Part shown: one piece after another, positions 23,578-31,931 of the stretch
How positions within the stretch are numbered: the first letter of the stretch is position 1
Layout: each line of letters starts with the position of its first letter
Assembly (NCBI GenBank): GCA_025363555.1
Contig: JANYDQ010000277.1
Location: 1-36,453, forward strand
Source: Bacteroidota bacterium
Lineage (GTDB): Bacteria; Bacteroidota; Bacteroidia; 2-12-FULL-35-15
Length of the DNA: 36,453 nt
Direction: 5' to 3'
Program-made: the position numbers and the translations under genes
The notes under the pieces: generated by a model
Told to the model about the DNA's origin: nothing
What the model saw: only the letters and a program-made list of their open reading frames with translations
Databases searched by the model: none

Positions 23578-24870
23578 ATGAAAAAACACCACCCGCTTTT
23601 ACTACTATTTTTTTTCTTTTTTATTATTTCCACTATTTCTTTTTCGCAGGCACCAGCTATTGAATGGCAACATTCATTTGGTGGATCGGCTGACGACAAA
23701 GCATTATCAGCCATTCAAACCCTGGATGGAGGTTATATTGCTGCCGGCAGCACCGAATCTGTGGACAGTGATGTGGTGGATAATAAAGTGAAATTAAATT
23801 GTTGGGTAATAAAATTATTTAACAACGGAAAGCTGGATTGGAAAAAATGTATAGGCGAAGAAACCGCACACCAGGCAAATGATATAATACAGACTAAAGA
23901 CAGGTGCTATGTGCTGGCAGGAAGCACCATGCTGAAGGGCGGGAATTATTCCGGCATACACGGAGGCGATGATTACTGGCTCACCAAATTGAATGCCGAC
24001 CTGGTTGCTCAATGGACGCGAACTTATGGAGGCAAATCGGACGATGTAGCAAAATCAATACAAGCAACCAGGGATGGAGGTTATATAGTAGCCGGCTGGG
24101 GCGGGGCTGCGGGAATCAACATTACCCGAAACCTAGGAGGCAATGATTTCTGGTTATTGAAATTAAATAAACAGGGAAGCATCCAGTGGCAAAACAGCCT
24201 GGGAGGCAGTGGTATTGACAATGCAGCCGCTGTTACTCCAACTCCGGATGGCGGCTACGTTGCCGCTGGTTATTCAAGTTCCAACAATTTGAATGTAACA
24301 GGCAATCATGGCGCTGCCGACTGCTGGATAGTGAAAGTGGATTCCGGCGGAATCATTGAATGGGAAAAAAGCATGGGTGGCAGTAGCTTGGATTATGCTT
24401 ATTCCATTGAACTGACAAGTGATAATGGTTTAATAATTGCCGGTGCAACAGAATCAACAGATGGGGATGTTATTGGCAATCATGGAAAATCGGATGCATG
24501 GATAATCAAAACAGATAGCCACGGAAAAATGGAGTGGCAAAAATGCCTGGGAGGAAAAAATGACGATGCCGCTTATTGTGTAAGGCAAACCAAAGATGGT
24601 GGTTATATTATTGCCGGCAGCACCAGTTCCAATGATGGCGATGTAAAAGGAAATCATGGCGGCATGGATGCCTGGATTATAAAACTTGATGAAAAAGGAA
24701 CTATGAGCTGGCAAAAATGTTTGGGAGGAAGTAAGGATGAACAGGCAAAAACCATTCGTCAAACAGTCGATGGCGGTTATATTATTTCGGCATATTCAAA
24801 ATCTGCCAATGGTGATGTAAGCTCCAACAAAGGAAATTACGATTACTGGATTATTAAATTAAAACCATAA
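23578..24870 (+). CDS. Secreted protein with seven W-GG-DGGY repeats (propeller-like)
   Basis: A protein of 430 residues with a signal peptide (ending near SFSQ). Seven repeats of about 55-60 residues follow, each with a WQKCLGGSxDDxA-type opening, a DGGYIIAGSTSS middle and an (D)YWIIKLD-type strand; the second repeat is the most divergent (DRCYVLAG). This pattern resembles SBBP-type repeats in Bacteroidota. Seven similar blades suggest a seven-bladed beta-propeller. Unlike its neighbours it ends directly after the last strand (DYWIIKLKP) with no T9SS sorting domain. Four bases separate its stop from the TPR gene, so the two are cotranscribed. Confidence 0.85.
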   Translation: MKKHHPLLLLFFFFFIISTISFSQAPAIEWQHSFGGSADDKALSAIQTLDGGYIAAGSTESVDSDVVDNKVKLNCWVIKLFNNGKLDWKKCIGEETAHQANDIIQTKDRCYVLAGSTMLKGGNYSGIHGGDDYWLTKLNADLVAQWTRTYGGKSDDVAKSIQATRDGGYIVAGWGGAAGINITRNLGGNDFWLLKLNKQGSIQWQNSLGGSGIDNAAAVTPTPDGGYVAAGYSSSNNLNVTGNHGAADCWIVKVDSGGIIEWEKSMGGSSLDYAYSIELTSDNGLIIAGATESTDGDVIGNHGKSDAWIIKTDSHGKMEWQKCLGGKNDDAAYCVRQTKDGGYIIAGSTSSNDGDVKGNHGGMDAWIIKLDEKGTMSWQKCLGGSKDEQAKTIRQTVDGGYIISAYSKSANGDVSSNKGNYDYWIIKLKP

Positions 24871-24873
24871 ATT

Positions 24874-25986
24874 ATGAACAAACATTTGTTATTTTGTGTT
24901 TCGTTGCTCTTCATCTGTTTTTCCGGAAATATTTTTTCACAGGAAGAAGAAAAAGCCAAAGTGGATACGCTGGATGCAAATACAATAATTATAAGGGCAG
25001 GAAACGCAAAGGTTGATTCGGCTGCTGTTCACGAAAAGAAACAGGAAGCTAAGATTGCAAAAAGATTATATAATGATGCTATAAAGGAATACTCCAAATT
25101 ACTAAAGAAAGATAAAGGAATGTTTGCTCCGTATTATTACATCGCAAAGGTTCACATGAAAACAAAAGATTACAAAGAAGCCATAGAATATTTTACCAAA
25201 GCGATTATAATAGATTCTACACACGATGATGCTTTCCGCGACAGGGGCATAGCAGAGGCAGCTTTGGAAAAATATTCGGAAGCAAAAAAAGATTTTAATA
25301 TAGCAATAAGCTTAAATCCGAACGACCCGATAACCTATTATCAACGTGGAATGCTGGCTGAAAAAGGCAAAGACAAACAGCCGGCTTACGAAGATTATGA
25401 AAGTGCATTGGATTTAAAACCCAATTACCCGGATGTGCTTTTCAGAAGAGGAATGTTGCTGACCATGTATAAACAGGATTACGTGCTTGCTATCGGTGAT
25501 TTTAATAAAGTTACTGATTTAGACTCTGCCTACTATATTGCTTATTTCTGGAAAGGGAAAGCCTATTTTCTTGGAGGAGATTTTAAATCTGCTGATAAAG
25601 AACTAACCACCTTTCTTCATATCGATTCCAGCAGCGTAGAAGCAATGATAATGCGCGGTGCAGCAAGATTAAACTATAATGACTATTCGAATTCCATTCG
25701 TGATTTTGATGAAGTATTGAAAATAGAACCCAAAAATTTTATTGCTTTAACTAACCGGGGACTGGCAAAAGGAATGCAAAAAAATATTACAGGAGGATTA
25801 GAAGATTTAGACCTGGCAATTAAAATAAAATATGATTATTCACCGGCATATATTAACAGGGCACTAGTAAAATATATGAACAAAGATAAAAAAGGCGGGT
25901 GTGCAGATTTGAAAAAAGCAGATGGATTGAATAATGCAAAAGCTTATGAATTGTTACAAAAATATTGTAAATCGGAAGTGAAATAA
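24874..25986 (+). CDS. Secreted or periplasmic TPR-repeat protein
   Basis: A protein of 370 residues with a signal peptide (LLFCVSLLFICFSGNIFSQ). From about residue 60 the chain is a string of tetratricopeptide repeats, roughly eight, with tell-tale FTKAIIIDSTHDDAFRDRGIA, FNIAISLNPNDPITYYQRGML, YESALDLKPNYPDVLFRRGML and FDEVLKIEPKNFIALTNRGLA segments. TPR superhelices bind partner proteins; no enzymatic motif is seen. The gene starts immediately after the propeller-like protein and probably works with it outside the cytoplasm. It converges with the metallophosphatase gene, leaving only 15 nt between them. Confidence 0.9.
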   Translation: MNKHLLFCVSLLFICFSGNIFSQEEEKAKVDTLDANTIIIRAGNAKVDSAAVHEKKQEAKIAKRLYNDAIKEYSKLLKKDKGMFAPYYYIAKVHMKTKDYKEAIEYFTKAIIIDSTHDDAFRDRGIAEAALEKYSEAKKDFNIAISLNPNDPITYYQRGMLAEKGKDKQPAYEDYESALDLKPNYPDVLFRRGMLLTMYKQDYVLAIGDFNKVTDLDSAYYIAYFWKGKAYFLGGDFKSADKELTTFLHIDSSSVEAMIMRGAARLNYNDYSNSIRDFDEVLKIEPKNFIALTNRGLAKGMQKNITGGLEDLDLAIKIKYDYSPAYINRALVKYMNKDKKGGCADLKKADGLNNAKAYELLQKYCKSEVK

Positions 25987-26001
25987 AATAAATGTTATTG
26001 G

Positions 26002-27060
26002 TTAAAATCCCTCTATCTGCTTTGGCTCCTCCCCTGCCCTGTAAACAATTGTGGTGTGCAAACCGTTAGGTTCATATACTACTTTAACAAATCCTGTTTT
26101 TTTATCCTCCTGAAAAACGGAGTCGAACTTTTTCTTTTTACGAAGAGGAGATAATTTACTTCCTGCCCCGCTCACAATATATCTGTTGTTATCTCCCATA
26201 ATGCATTGCAGGTTGTGGTCGTGCCCCGAAGCATAAATAATATTGTTATACTGGTTGAGAATTATTAATATTCTTCCTCGCATTCTTCTGTATTTGGGTT
26301 GAGCTAAATCTTGAGAATAAGAACGGTACAAACCCATGAACCCAAAAACACCTAAAGGAGTTTTATTTAATAAAAACCTCGTGGGCTGTTTGTTTTTAGA
26401 ATGTTGTCCGTTGGAAAACATAGGATGATGAGCAGTTATAATTACCTGCTCGTTATTTTGTTTTGCAACATTCAACAAGCTATCCAGGTGAATATAAAAC
26501 AATCGTTCAGTATTTTTCTTTGAACCGGTTTTGTTTTTTTTATGCCTGTGAAGAAACCATTGAGTGTCTATGGTAATTAAACGAATGTTTTTATTCAGCA
26601 TCACCGAAGTTGGTCCGGGCAGCCCATCGGATGGTAGAAATGTCGCATTGTTTTTATTTGCAATGCTTGATTTTGTTTTCAAATATTCGCTTACATATTT
26701 TTCCTGGTTTTTTATTCTTTTTAAACCGCTTGATGATTGCTCTGCCCAATCATGATTGCCGGGAATAAAATAAACCTGCCCTTTATATTTGTTTAAAATA
26801 GTTAACTCTGATTCCAAATGCGCTGCAGATTTTCTGTCATTCTTTTTTAATCCGGCAGGATAAATATTATCGCCTAAAAAAACTACTGCACTATTTGTAT
26901 TTTTAAGCAGCTCATCCTGGAGCATTAATAGTGCCTTTCCCGATAAAGTATCCTCACCAGCATCACCAATCAGGTAAACGGAATAGTTGCCTGTGTTTTG
27001 AGAAAAAACGGAAAGAGAAAAGACATTAAAAAGGAACAGAATAAGAGATATTGGTTTCAT
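26002..27060 (-). CDS. Calcineurin-like metallophosphatase (exported)
   Basis: A protein of 352 residues with an N-terminal signal peptide (ISLILFLFNVFSLSVFS). The dinuclear metal site is complete: GDAG (about 32-35), GDNIYP, GNHDW, AHHPMF, and GHDHNLQ, in the right order and spacing for the metallophosphatase superfamily. It probably hydrolyses a phosphoester in the periplasm, resembling purple-acid-type phosphatases in Bacteroidota; the substrate is not identified. It starts 12 nt after the NAD(P)HX repair gene on the same strand. Confidence 0.92.
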   Translation of the reverse strand: MKPISLILFLFNVFSLSVFSQNTGNYSVYLIGDAGEDTLSGKALLMLQDELLKNTNSAVVFLGDNIYPAGLKKNDRKSAAHLESELTILNKYKGQVYFIPGNHDWAEQSSSGLKRIKNQEKYVSEYLKTKSSIANKNNATFLPSDGLPGPTSVMLNKNIRLITIDTQWFLHRHKKNKTGSKKNTERLFYIHLDSLLNVAKQNNEQVIITAHHPMFSNGQHSKNKQPTRFLLNKTPLGVFGFMGLYRSYSQDLAQPKYRRMRGRILIILNQYNNIIYASGHDHNLQCIMGDNNRYIVSGAGSKLSPLRKKKKFDSVFQEDKKTGFVKVVYEPNGLHTTIVYRAGEEPKQIEGF

Positions 27061-27072
27061 CAGGGCAGGAAA

Positions 27073-28584
27073 TTATTCCCGGATAAATTTATAAGCATCG
27101 GCAAGATGTTCGATAATGTCAGATGCAATCATTGTTTCAGAAGTTTTATGATATACCGCAAAATCTCCTGCCAATCCATGTATATATACTCCCATTATAC
27201 AAGCTTGTTTTGGGGAATAGCCTTGAGCCAGCAGCGAAGTAATAATTCCTGTAAGCACATCACCGCTTCCCCCGGTTGCCATTCCCGGGTTTCCTGTTGA
27301 ATTAAAATACACTTCTCCGTTAGGAGAAGAAACAGAAGTATGAACACCTTTTAAAACCACAAAAACATTATATTTAATCGAAAAATCAATTTGTTCTTTC
27401 AACCTTTCTTCTGAATTGGAAACCTTTCCCACTAACCGTTCGAACTCTTTAATATGAGGCGTGAATATACTGTTTGCAGGAATAAAAGATAGCCATGTTT
27501 TATTTTCAGAAAGTATATTAATTGCGTCTGCATCAAATACAACAGGCACAGCGCTATTCTGAATTACCAGTTTTAATACATTTTGTGTTTGTTTCTCATT
27601 CCCTATTCCGGGTCCTATTCCTATCGCATTGTATTTTTCAATCCTGATATTATCGGAAATAAAATTACTTTCAGAATCAACATCTGCCATTGCTTCCGGA
27701 ATTGATGTTTGAATAATATCATAACCACAGGCGGGAATACGAGCAGTTACTAATCCTGCACCGTTATGCACACATGCTTTGGCTGAAAGTACAGCCGCCC
27801 CTATCTTTCCTTTGCTTCCGGCAACGATGAGTGCATGTCCGAAATTTCCTTTGTGAGCATTTTTGCTTCTTGTTTTTATAAATGACTTAACATCTTCTTT
27901 CGTAATAAAATAATTATTGGTTTGTGTTTCTGAAATATATTGCTGACTTAATCCAATATCAAGCCAATTAAATTCACCAATAAAATCAGCATTTTCAGGA
28001 AACATAAAAGATAGTTTAGGAAATTGAAAAGTCAGGGTGAGATCTGCCTTTATGATAGTATCATTTACTCCATTTGATTTATCACCAAACAAACCGGATG
28101 GAACATCAATGGAAATAATCTTCAGATTTAGCTGATTAATGAAATGAATACAATCAGCAAGTAAGCCATCTGTAGGTCTGTTAATGCCAGTTCCAAGAAG
28201 TGCATCAATAATAAGCGGGGCTTCCCTTCTTTCAAATTCTAAAGACTTGATCTCCTCAACAGAATGTATTTCCTTAAACTCTATTTTGGTTTTTAATCGA
28301 TCATAATTAACTATAAAATCCTCACTACGTTTTTCAGAATAATTAACAATTATAACCTTGACAAAATAACCATGATCAAGTAAAAATTTTGCCAGAACCA
28401 TACCATCACCCCCATTATTACCCAATCCGCAAAAAATTACATAATTGCGGATTTCAGTTTTGTTTACGATTGAATCATAAACAGCCCGTGCGGCTCTCTC
28501 CATTATATCAACAGAAGAAATAAGTTCCTCTTCAATGGTAAATTTATCCGCTTCGCGAATTTGCTCTACAGAAAATATTTTCAT
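27073..28584 (-). CDS. nnr: Bifunctional NAD(P)H-hydrate epimerase / ADP-dependent hydrate dehydratase
   Basis: A protein of 503 residues. The first half (about 1-215) is a YjeF N-terminal epimerase domain (FCGLGNNGGDGMVLAKFLLDHG; DALLGTGINRP; DVPSGLFGD). The second half (about 225-500) is the ribokinase-like dehydratase domain, with KGNFGHALIVAGSKGKIGAAVLSAKA and the catalytic GNPGMATGGSGDVLTGI. Together they repair hydrated NADH and NADPH. The start codon overlaps the stop of the DUF2752 gene by four bases (ATGA), implying translational coupling. Confidence 0.96.
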   Translation of the reverse strand: MKIFSVEQIREADKFTIEEELISSVDIMERAARAVYDSIVNKTEIRNYVIFCGLGNNGGDGMVLAKFLLDHGYFVKVIIVNYSEKRSEDFIVNYDRLKTKIEFKEIHSVEEIKSLEFERREAPLIIDALLGTGINRPTDGLLADCIHFINQLNLKIISIDVPSGLFGDKSNGVNDTIIKADLTLTFQFPKLSFMFPENADFIGEFNWLDIGLSQQYISETQTNNYFITKEDVKSFIKTRSKNAHKGNFGHALIVAGSKGKIGAAVLSAKACVHNGAGLVTARIPACGYDIIQTSIPEAMADVDSESNFISDNIRIEKYNAIGIGPGIGNEKQTQNVLKLVIQNSAVPVVFDADAINILSENKTWLSFIPANSIFTPHIKEFERLVGKVSNSEERLKEQIDFSIKYNVFVVLKGVHTSVSSPNGEVYFNSTGNPGMATGGSGDVLTGIITSLLAQGYSPKQACIMGVYIHGLAGDFAVYHKTSETMIASDIIEHLADAYKFIRE

Positions 28585-28877
28585 TTTAATAGTTTAATGA
28601 TGTAACTGATTACAATAACAGTAATTGAAATGACAAAAGAATATTTAATAATGATAGCTCCGTTTTTAAATTTAAAGAACAAATGTAAGAAAGTAATACA
28701 TAAGGTGAGTAAAACAGGAATTAAAGCAGGATATAAATGAAAGCTCTCCACGCAATTTCCTTTCAGCAATTCAATAAAGGCACGTTGCATCCCGCAACCG
28801 GGACAGTCAATTCCCGTTATTGTTTTATAAGGACAAGATAAAAGATGATTTTCTAACCATTGAATAAACAAAATCAT
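28581..28877 (-). CDS. DUF2752 membrane protein
   Basis: A protein of 98 residues with the DUF2752 signature CPGCGMQRAFIELLKG near residues 24-39. Two hydrophobic segments follow (about 50-67 and 78-95). DUF2752 proteins are small inner-membrane proteins of unknown function, often next to CCC-motif or TM2-type genes in Bacteroidota, and that is the arrangement here. Its stop overlaps the next gene's start (ATGA). Confidence 0.88.
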   Translation of the reverse strand: MILFIQWLENHLLSCPYKTITGIDCPGCGMQRAFIELLKGNCVESFHLYPALIPVLLTLCITFLHLFFKFKNGAIIIKYSFVISITVIVISYIIKLLK

Positions 28878-28890
28878 TTATTTAAAAATA

Positions 28891-28918
28891 AAGGAGTCGC
28901 GATTAAGCAAGACTCCTT
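28891..28918 (-). terminator. Terminator-like hairpin after the CCC-motif gene
   Basis: AAGGAGTC (28891-28898) and GACTCCTT (28911-28918) pair perfectly over 8 bp with a 12-nt loop. On the minus strand the stem is followed by TATTTTTAAA. It lies 19 nt downstream of the gene stop at 28937. Confidence 0.7.
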
Positions 28919-28936
28919 AAAAAAAATAGAAAATTA

Positions 28937-29326
28937 TTAATGTTTTCCCCATACATTCAAAAGTCCGCCGGAAATAGCTGCTCCGATAATACAAATGTAA
29001 ATAATTAAGAAAATAAGATAGGCGGCAGAAATACATGTTCCTACAATTGCGCAAACTTTTCCAGCTTTCAAATTTTTAAAGGATGCTTCTGTATAGAGAG
29101 CAGGGTTTTGGTTATATAATTTGATTGCTTTTCCTGATAATACTAATGCAATTATTCCAAGTATCAAACCTATTATTCCATAACAAAAACAACCTACAAT
29201 GGAAATGATTCCTAATACCAACACCGCAGTAGCATTAGGTAATTGTTGCTGCCAGAAGGGTTGAGAAAATTGTTGTTGAAATTGCGGATTAGTGTTTTCC
29301 TGGTGGGGTGTTCCCTGATTTTCCAT
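28937..29326 (-). CDS. CCC-motif / DUF4190-type membrane protein
   Basis: A protein of 129 residues from the ATG at 29326. A longer frame reaches 29395, but it would overlap coaE and lacks the family's usual start. A Gln/Pro/Asn-rich N-terminus (NPQFQQQFSQPFWQQQLP) is followed by two or three hydrophobic helices (LGIISIVGCFCYGIIGLILGIIALVL and later AIVGTCISAAYLIFLIIYI). This matches the CCC-motif / DUF4190 group of membrane proteins, commonly beside DUF2752 as here. Function unknown. Confidence 0.82.
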   Translation of the reverse strand: MENQGTPHQENTNPQFQQQFSQPFWQQQLPNATAVLVLGIISIVGCFCYGIIGLILGIIALVLSGKAIKLYNQNPALYTEASFKNLKAGKVCAIVGTCISAAYLIFLIIYICIIGAAISGGLLNVWGKH

Positions 29327-29385
29327 ATTAATTATTTTTAATTTTTTTCGAAAGTAATAAGAATATCTCTGATAGGCAAAATTAT

Positions 29386-29970
29386 TTACCTGCAAAGGAA
29401 AGAATGAATTTTTAAAACTTGCGGAATCAGCAATTGCATTTCATCATTATGAATAACAAATTGCGAACGTTTAATCTTTTCTTCATCACTTATTTGATTC
29501 TTCATGCGTTGCTCCACCTGTTCCTTCGTAATACCACCTCTGTGCATGGCTCTTTGTATTTTTAAAGCAATGGGAGCGGTAACGGTGATAACAGTATCAA
29601 CCTGTTTGTTGGCACCACTTTCGAATAAGATGGCAGCTTCTTTTAAAATATATTGTGGATCAGAATGTTTTTTTACCCACTCCTCAAATCTTACTCCTAC
29701 AGCGGGATGTAAAACAGAATTGAGCTGATGCAATTTCTCTTTGTTACTGAACACAACAACAGCTAATTTGCTTTTGTCAATCTTTCCCTCTTTATCAAGA
29801 ACAGCTGCACCAAAAAGTTTACTAATTTTATTGTTTAACCTTGAATCATTATAAAGTAATTTTTTAGATTCTTCATCCGCATAAAATACCGGGATACCAA
29901 GCAACTCAAACACTTTGCATATAGTGGTTTTACCACTGCCCATTCCGCCTGTTATCCCCACTTTTATCAT
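29386..29970 (-). CDS. coaE: Dephospho-CoA kinase
   Basis: A protein of 194 residues with the P-loop GITGGMGSGKTTICKVF at the N-terminus, the FYADEESK segment after it, a LNSVLHPAVGVRFEEW substrate-binding part, and VTVTAPIALKIQRAMHRGG in the LID region. All are standard for coaE, the last step of coenzyme A synthesis. It is 3 nt downstream of YbbR, an order common in Bacteroidota. Confidence 0.96.
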   Translation of the reverse strand: MIKVGITGGMGSGKTTICKVFELLGIPVFYADEESKKLLYNDSRLNNKISKLFGAAVLDKEGKIDKSKLAVVVFSNKEKLHQLNSVLHPAVGVRFEEWVKKHSDPQYILKEAAILFESGANKQVDTVITVTAPIALKIQRAMHRGGITKEQVEQRMKNQISDEEKIKRSQFVIHNDEMQLLIPQVLKIHSFLCR

Positions 29971-29973
29971 CTC

Positions 29974-30951
29974 TTACTTCTTAATAATGTATTCCACTTT
30001 TTCAGGATATATTTTCACTGCTCGGATTTCGGAAGGGTATTTAACCAGTTGTACTTTCAATTTATTATTACCTGTTTCAATGGTTTTATAGTCAACAATT
30101 GCTTTAAATTGAGAAACATTTATCTTTTCATAGTTATCAAACGCTACATTATATTTTACAGAAATTTTATCAGGGAACGTTTTTAAAACAAACCGCAACG
30201 GAAGGTTTTCTACCTCAAGAGGGATTTCAATAACAGCTTCTGTAAATTTAGTAACGTTAAGAGTAGCCTGTACCGATGGTTGCGACAACTCCGCATATTT
30301 CAAATCCGGCGTTTTGCTTATATTTAATTTTAGTGATACCGAACCGGTAACGTTTTTCAAATTAACCGGAACTGTTTCCACCTGCTTGATTTTATCCACA
30401 ACATCCGATGCTCCCGAAACATCAATAAATGCGGGTGTTAAAATGAGACTGTCCTTTTGCTGGTATTGATTTTGAAAAGTGATAGACACTTTTGCCCTGA
30501 CAGGAACCCGCTTTGTTTCTTTTTTATTATAATTCAGAAAAATGGCACCGGGATATACTTTCAGAATTTTAATAGCACTGTTAAACTGCGAAGTAATTTT
30601 ATCAAGCCGGGAATTGCTTAGCAGGTAATAATGATTTTTTGACGTAAGTGGTGTCGCGTCTTGTATATCAATAGAAAGGGTTACGCTTTTATGTCTTAAC
30701 TGGTACCACAATAAATTAAAACCGGTTGACTGAATATCTATATCAATTATGTCGGGCAACGGGTTTGCAATTACTTTGTCAGCGGGAAAATTAATATACT
30801 TAACCGGAAAATTTACCGATATTACATACTCCTTGGAAAGCATCATCATCAGCCAGAAAAATACAGAGATGACCAGGCAAAATGAAAAAGTAATCACCCG
30901 GCTTTTAAAACGACCTTCTGTTCCGGCTATATGTCTTATTCTTCTTAACAC
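29974..30951 (-). CDS. YbbR-like domain protein
   Basis: A protein of 325 residues starting at a GTG codon (no suitable ATG nearby). A transmembrane helix (ITFSFCLVISVFFWLMMML) is followed by repeated beta-strand domains of YbbR type, for example VSVNFPVKYINFPADK, VPVNLKNVTGSVSLKLNIS and ATLNVTKFTEAVIEIPLEVENLP. YbbR proteins regulate the diadenylate cyclase CdaA in some bacteria; here the cyclase is not adjacent, so its partner is unclear. It is coupled to coaE, with a promoter and the yajC terminator directly upstream. Confidence 0.9.
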   Translation of the reverse strand: MLRRIRHIAGTEGRFKSRVITFSFCLVISVFFWLMMMLSKEYVISVNFPVKYINFPADKVIANPLPDIIDIDIQSTGFNLLWYQLRHKSVTLSIDIQDATPLTSKNHYYLLSNSRLDKITSQFNSAIKILKVYPGAIFLNYNKKETKRVPVRAKVSITFQNQYQQKDSLILTPAFIDVSGASDVVDKIKQVETVPVNLKNVTGSVSLKLNISKTPDLKYAELSQPSVQATLNVTKFTEAVIEIPLEVENLPLRFVLKTFPDKISVKYNVAFDNYEKINVSQFKAIVDYKTIETGNNKLKVQLVKYPSEIRAVKIYPEKVEYIIKK

Positions 30952-30974
30952 ACTTTCTTCGTATTATTTTACGA

Positions 30975-31003
30975 CAAATTTACAAAACGATTCAACAAAA
31001 AAA
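30975..31003 (-). promoter_or_regulatory. Candidate promoter of YbbR-coaE
   Basis: On the minus strand TAAATTTG (30975-30982) matches TAnnTTTG and lies 23 nt ahead of the GTG start. The region where a -33 box would sit is the T-tract of the preceding terminator. Confidence 0.5.
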
Positions 31004-31036
31004 ATAGCGTTGAGCAATTTCATTACTCAACGCTAT
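31004..31036 (-). terminator. Intrinsic terminator after yajC
   Basis: ATAGCGTTGAG (31004-31014) and CTCAACGCTAT (31026-31036) pair perfectly over 11 bp with an 11-nt loop, followed on the minus strand by a run of eight T. It lies 19 nt after the yajC stop. Confidence 0.93.
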
Positions 31037-31055
31037 CTAACCTCGCAATCAATTA

Positions 31056-31376
31056 CTATTTAGGGTCTGAACCAATCAGTGAGGATGAATCCATGGATAC
31101 AGCACTCTTTTCAATTTTCAGCTTGTGTCCTCCTTCTACTTCTATGATAAAAGTTTTTTCCTGCACCTCCACTATTTTCGCGTGAATACCTCCAATAGTT
31201 ACAATTTTATCGCCTTTGGCAATGTTCTCACGAAATTTCTTTTGGTCTTTCGATTTTTTTAATTGAGGGCGAATCATAAAAAAATAAAATACTACAATGA
31301 TTAAAATTAAAGGAATAAATTGCCCCATTGGGTTTCCTCCTGTTGCGCCACCTGTCATTAATAATGTGTTGATCAT
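31056..31376 (-). CDS. yajC: Preprotein translocase accessory subunit YajC
   Basis: A protein of 106 residues with one N-terminal transmembrane helix (MGQFIPLILIIVVFYFFMIRP) and a QLKKSKDQKKFRENIAKGDKIVTIGGIHAKIVEV segment, the YajC signature. It associates with the SecDF-YajC complex in the inner membrane. It follows nusB and DUF1573 on the same strand and is closed by a strong terminator. Confidence 0.95.
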   Translation of the reverse strand: MINTLLMTGGATGGNPMGQFIPLILIIVVFYFFMIRPQLKKSKDQKKFRENIAKGDKIVTIGGIHAKIVEVQEKTFIIEVEGGHKLKIEKSAVSMDSSSLIGSDPK

Positions 31377-31427
31377 TTTCTTGTTTTTTGTTTTTATTGT
31401 TATTACTATTTATTTGTTATTCTTGTT

Positions 31428-31895
31428 CTACTCTTCGGGTACATTTATAATGGAAGTAATGGTTAATACCCGAGTGCTGGGATTACAGTTAGTAACCAGG
31501 GTTACAGTTTTTTCCACCATGCCTGATTTTCCTTCGCTGTTAAACACTACATCTATTTTCGATTCCTGTCCGGGTTTTACAGCCCCTTTAGGATACGTAG
31601 GAACTGTGCAACCACAACTGCCCTGTGCGGATGAAATAACCAAATCAGAACCGCCTGTATTTTTAAATACAAACGAATACGAAACTTTTTCTCCCTGGGT
31701 TATTCTTCCGAAATCGTGCTTCTCTTCGTTAAAAACCATTGCTGGTGCAGACCCCGGCAGAGCAGGTTTGCCTGATGCGGTGGATGGCACATTTATTACA
31801 TCTGTTGAAATGGTTGATGAACCCTGGTCTTTCGGTTTACAAGAAACAGAAAACAAAATGACTGAACCAATTATTATATTAAAACTTAACTTCAT
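31428..31895 (-). CDS. DUF1573 lipoprotein
   Basis: A protein of 155 residues from the ATG at 31895; a GTG at 31910 would add five residues. A lipobox FSVSC is followed by a mature domain with EEKHDFGRITQGEKVSYSFVFKNTGGSDLVISSAQGSCGCTVPTYPKG, the hallmark of DUF1573 (SCGCT near the middle). The fold is an Ig-like (MSP/HYDIN-type) domain; the role is unknown. It is between nusB and yajC, a conserved Bacteroidota position. Confidence 0.92.
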   Translation of the reverse strand: MKLSFNIIIGSVILFSVSCKPKDQGSSTISTDVINVPSTASGKPALPGSAPAMVFNEEKHDFGRITQGEKVSYSFVFKNTGGSDLVISSAQGSCGCTVPTYPKGAVKPGQESKIDVVFNSEGKSGMVEKTVTLVTNCNPSTRVLTITSIINVPEE

Positions 31896-31931
31896 ACTAT
31901 TATTTTTCACCGTTACTTATTATTTATTTTT

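Noticed and set aside
29327-29395. N-terminal extension of the CCC-motif protein
   Set aside because: It overlaps the end of coaE, and the internal ATG gives the usual Gln/Pro-rich family start.
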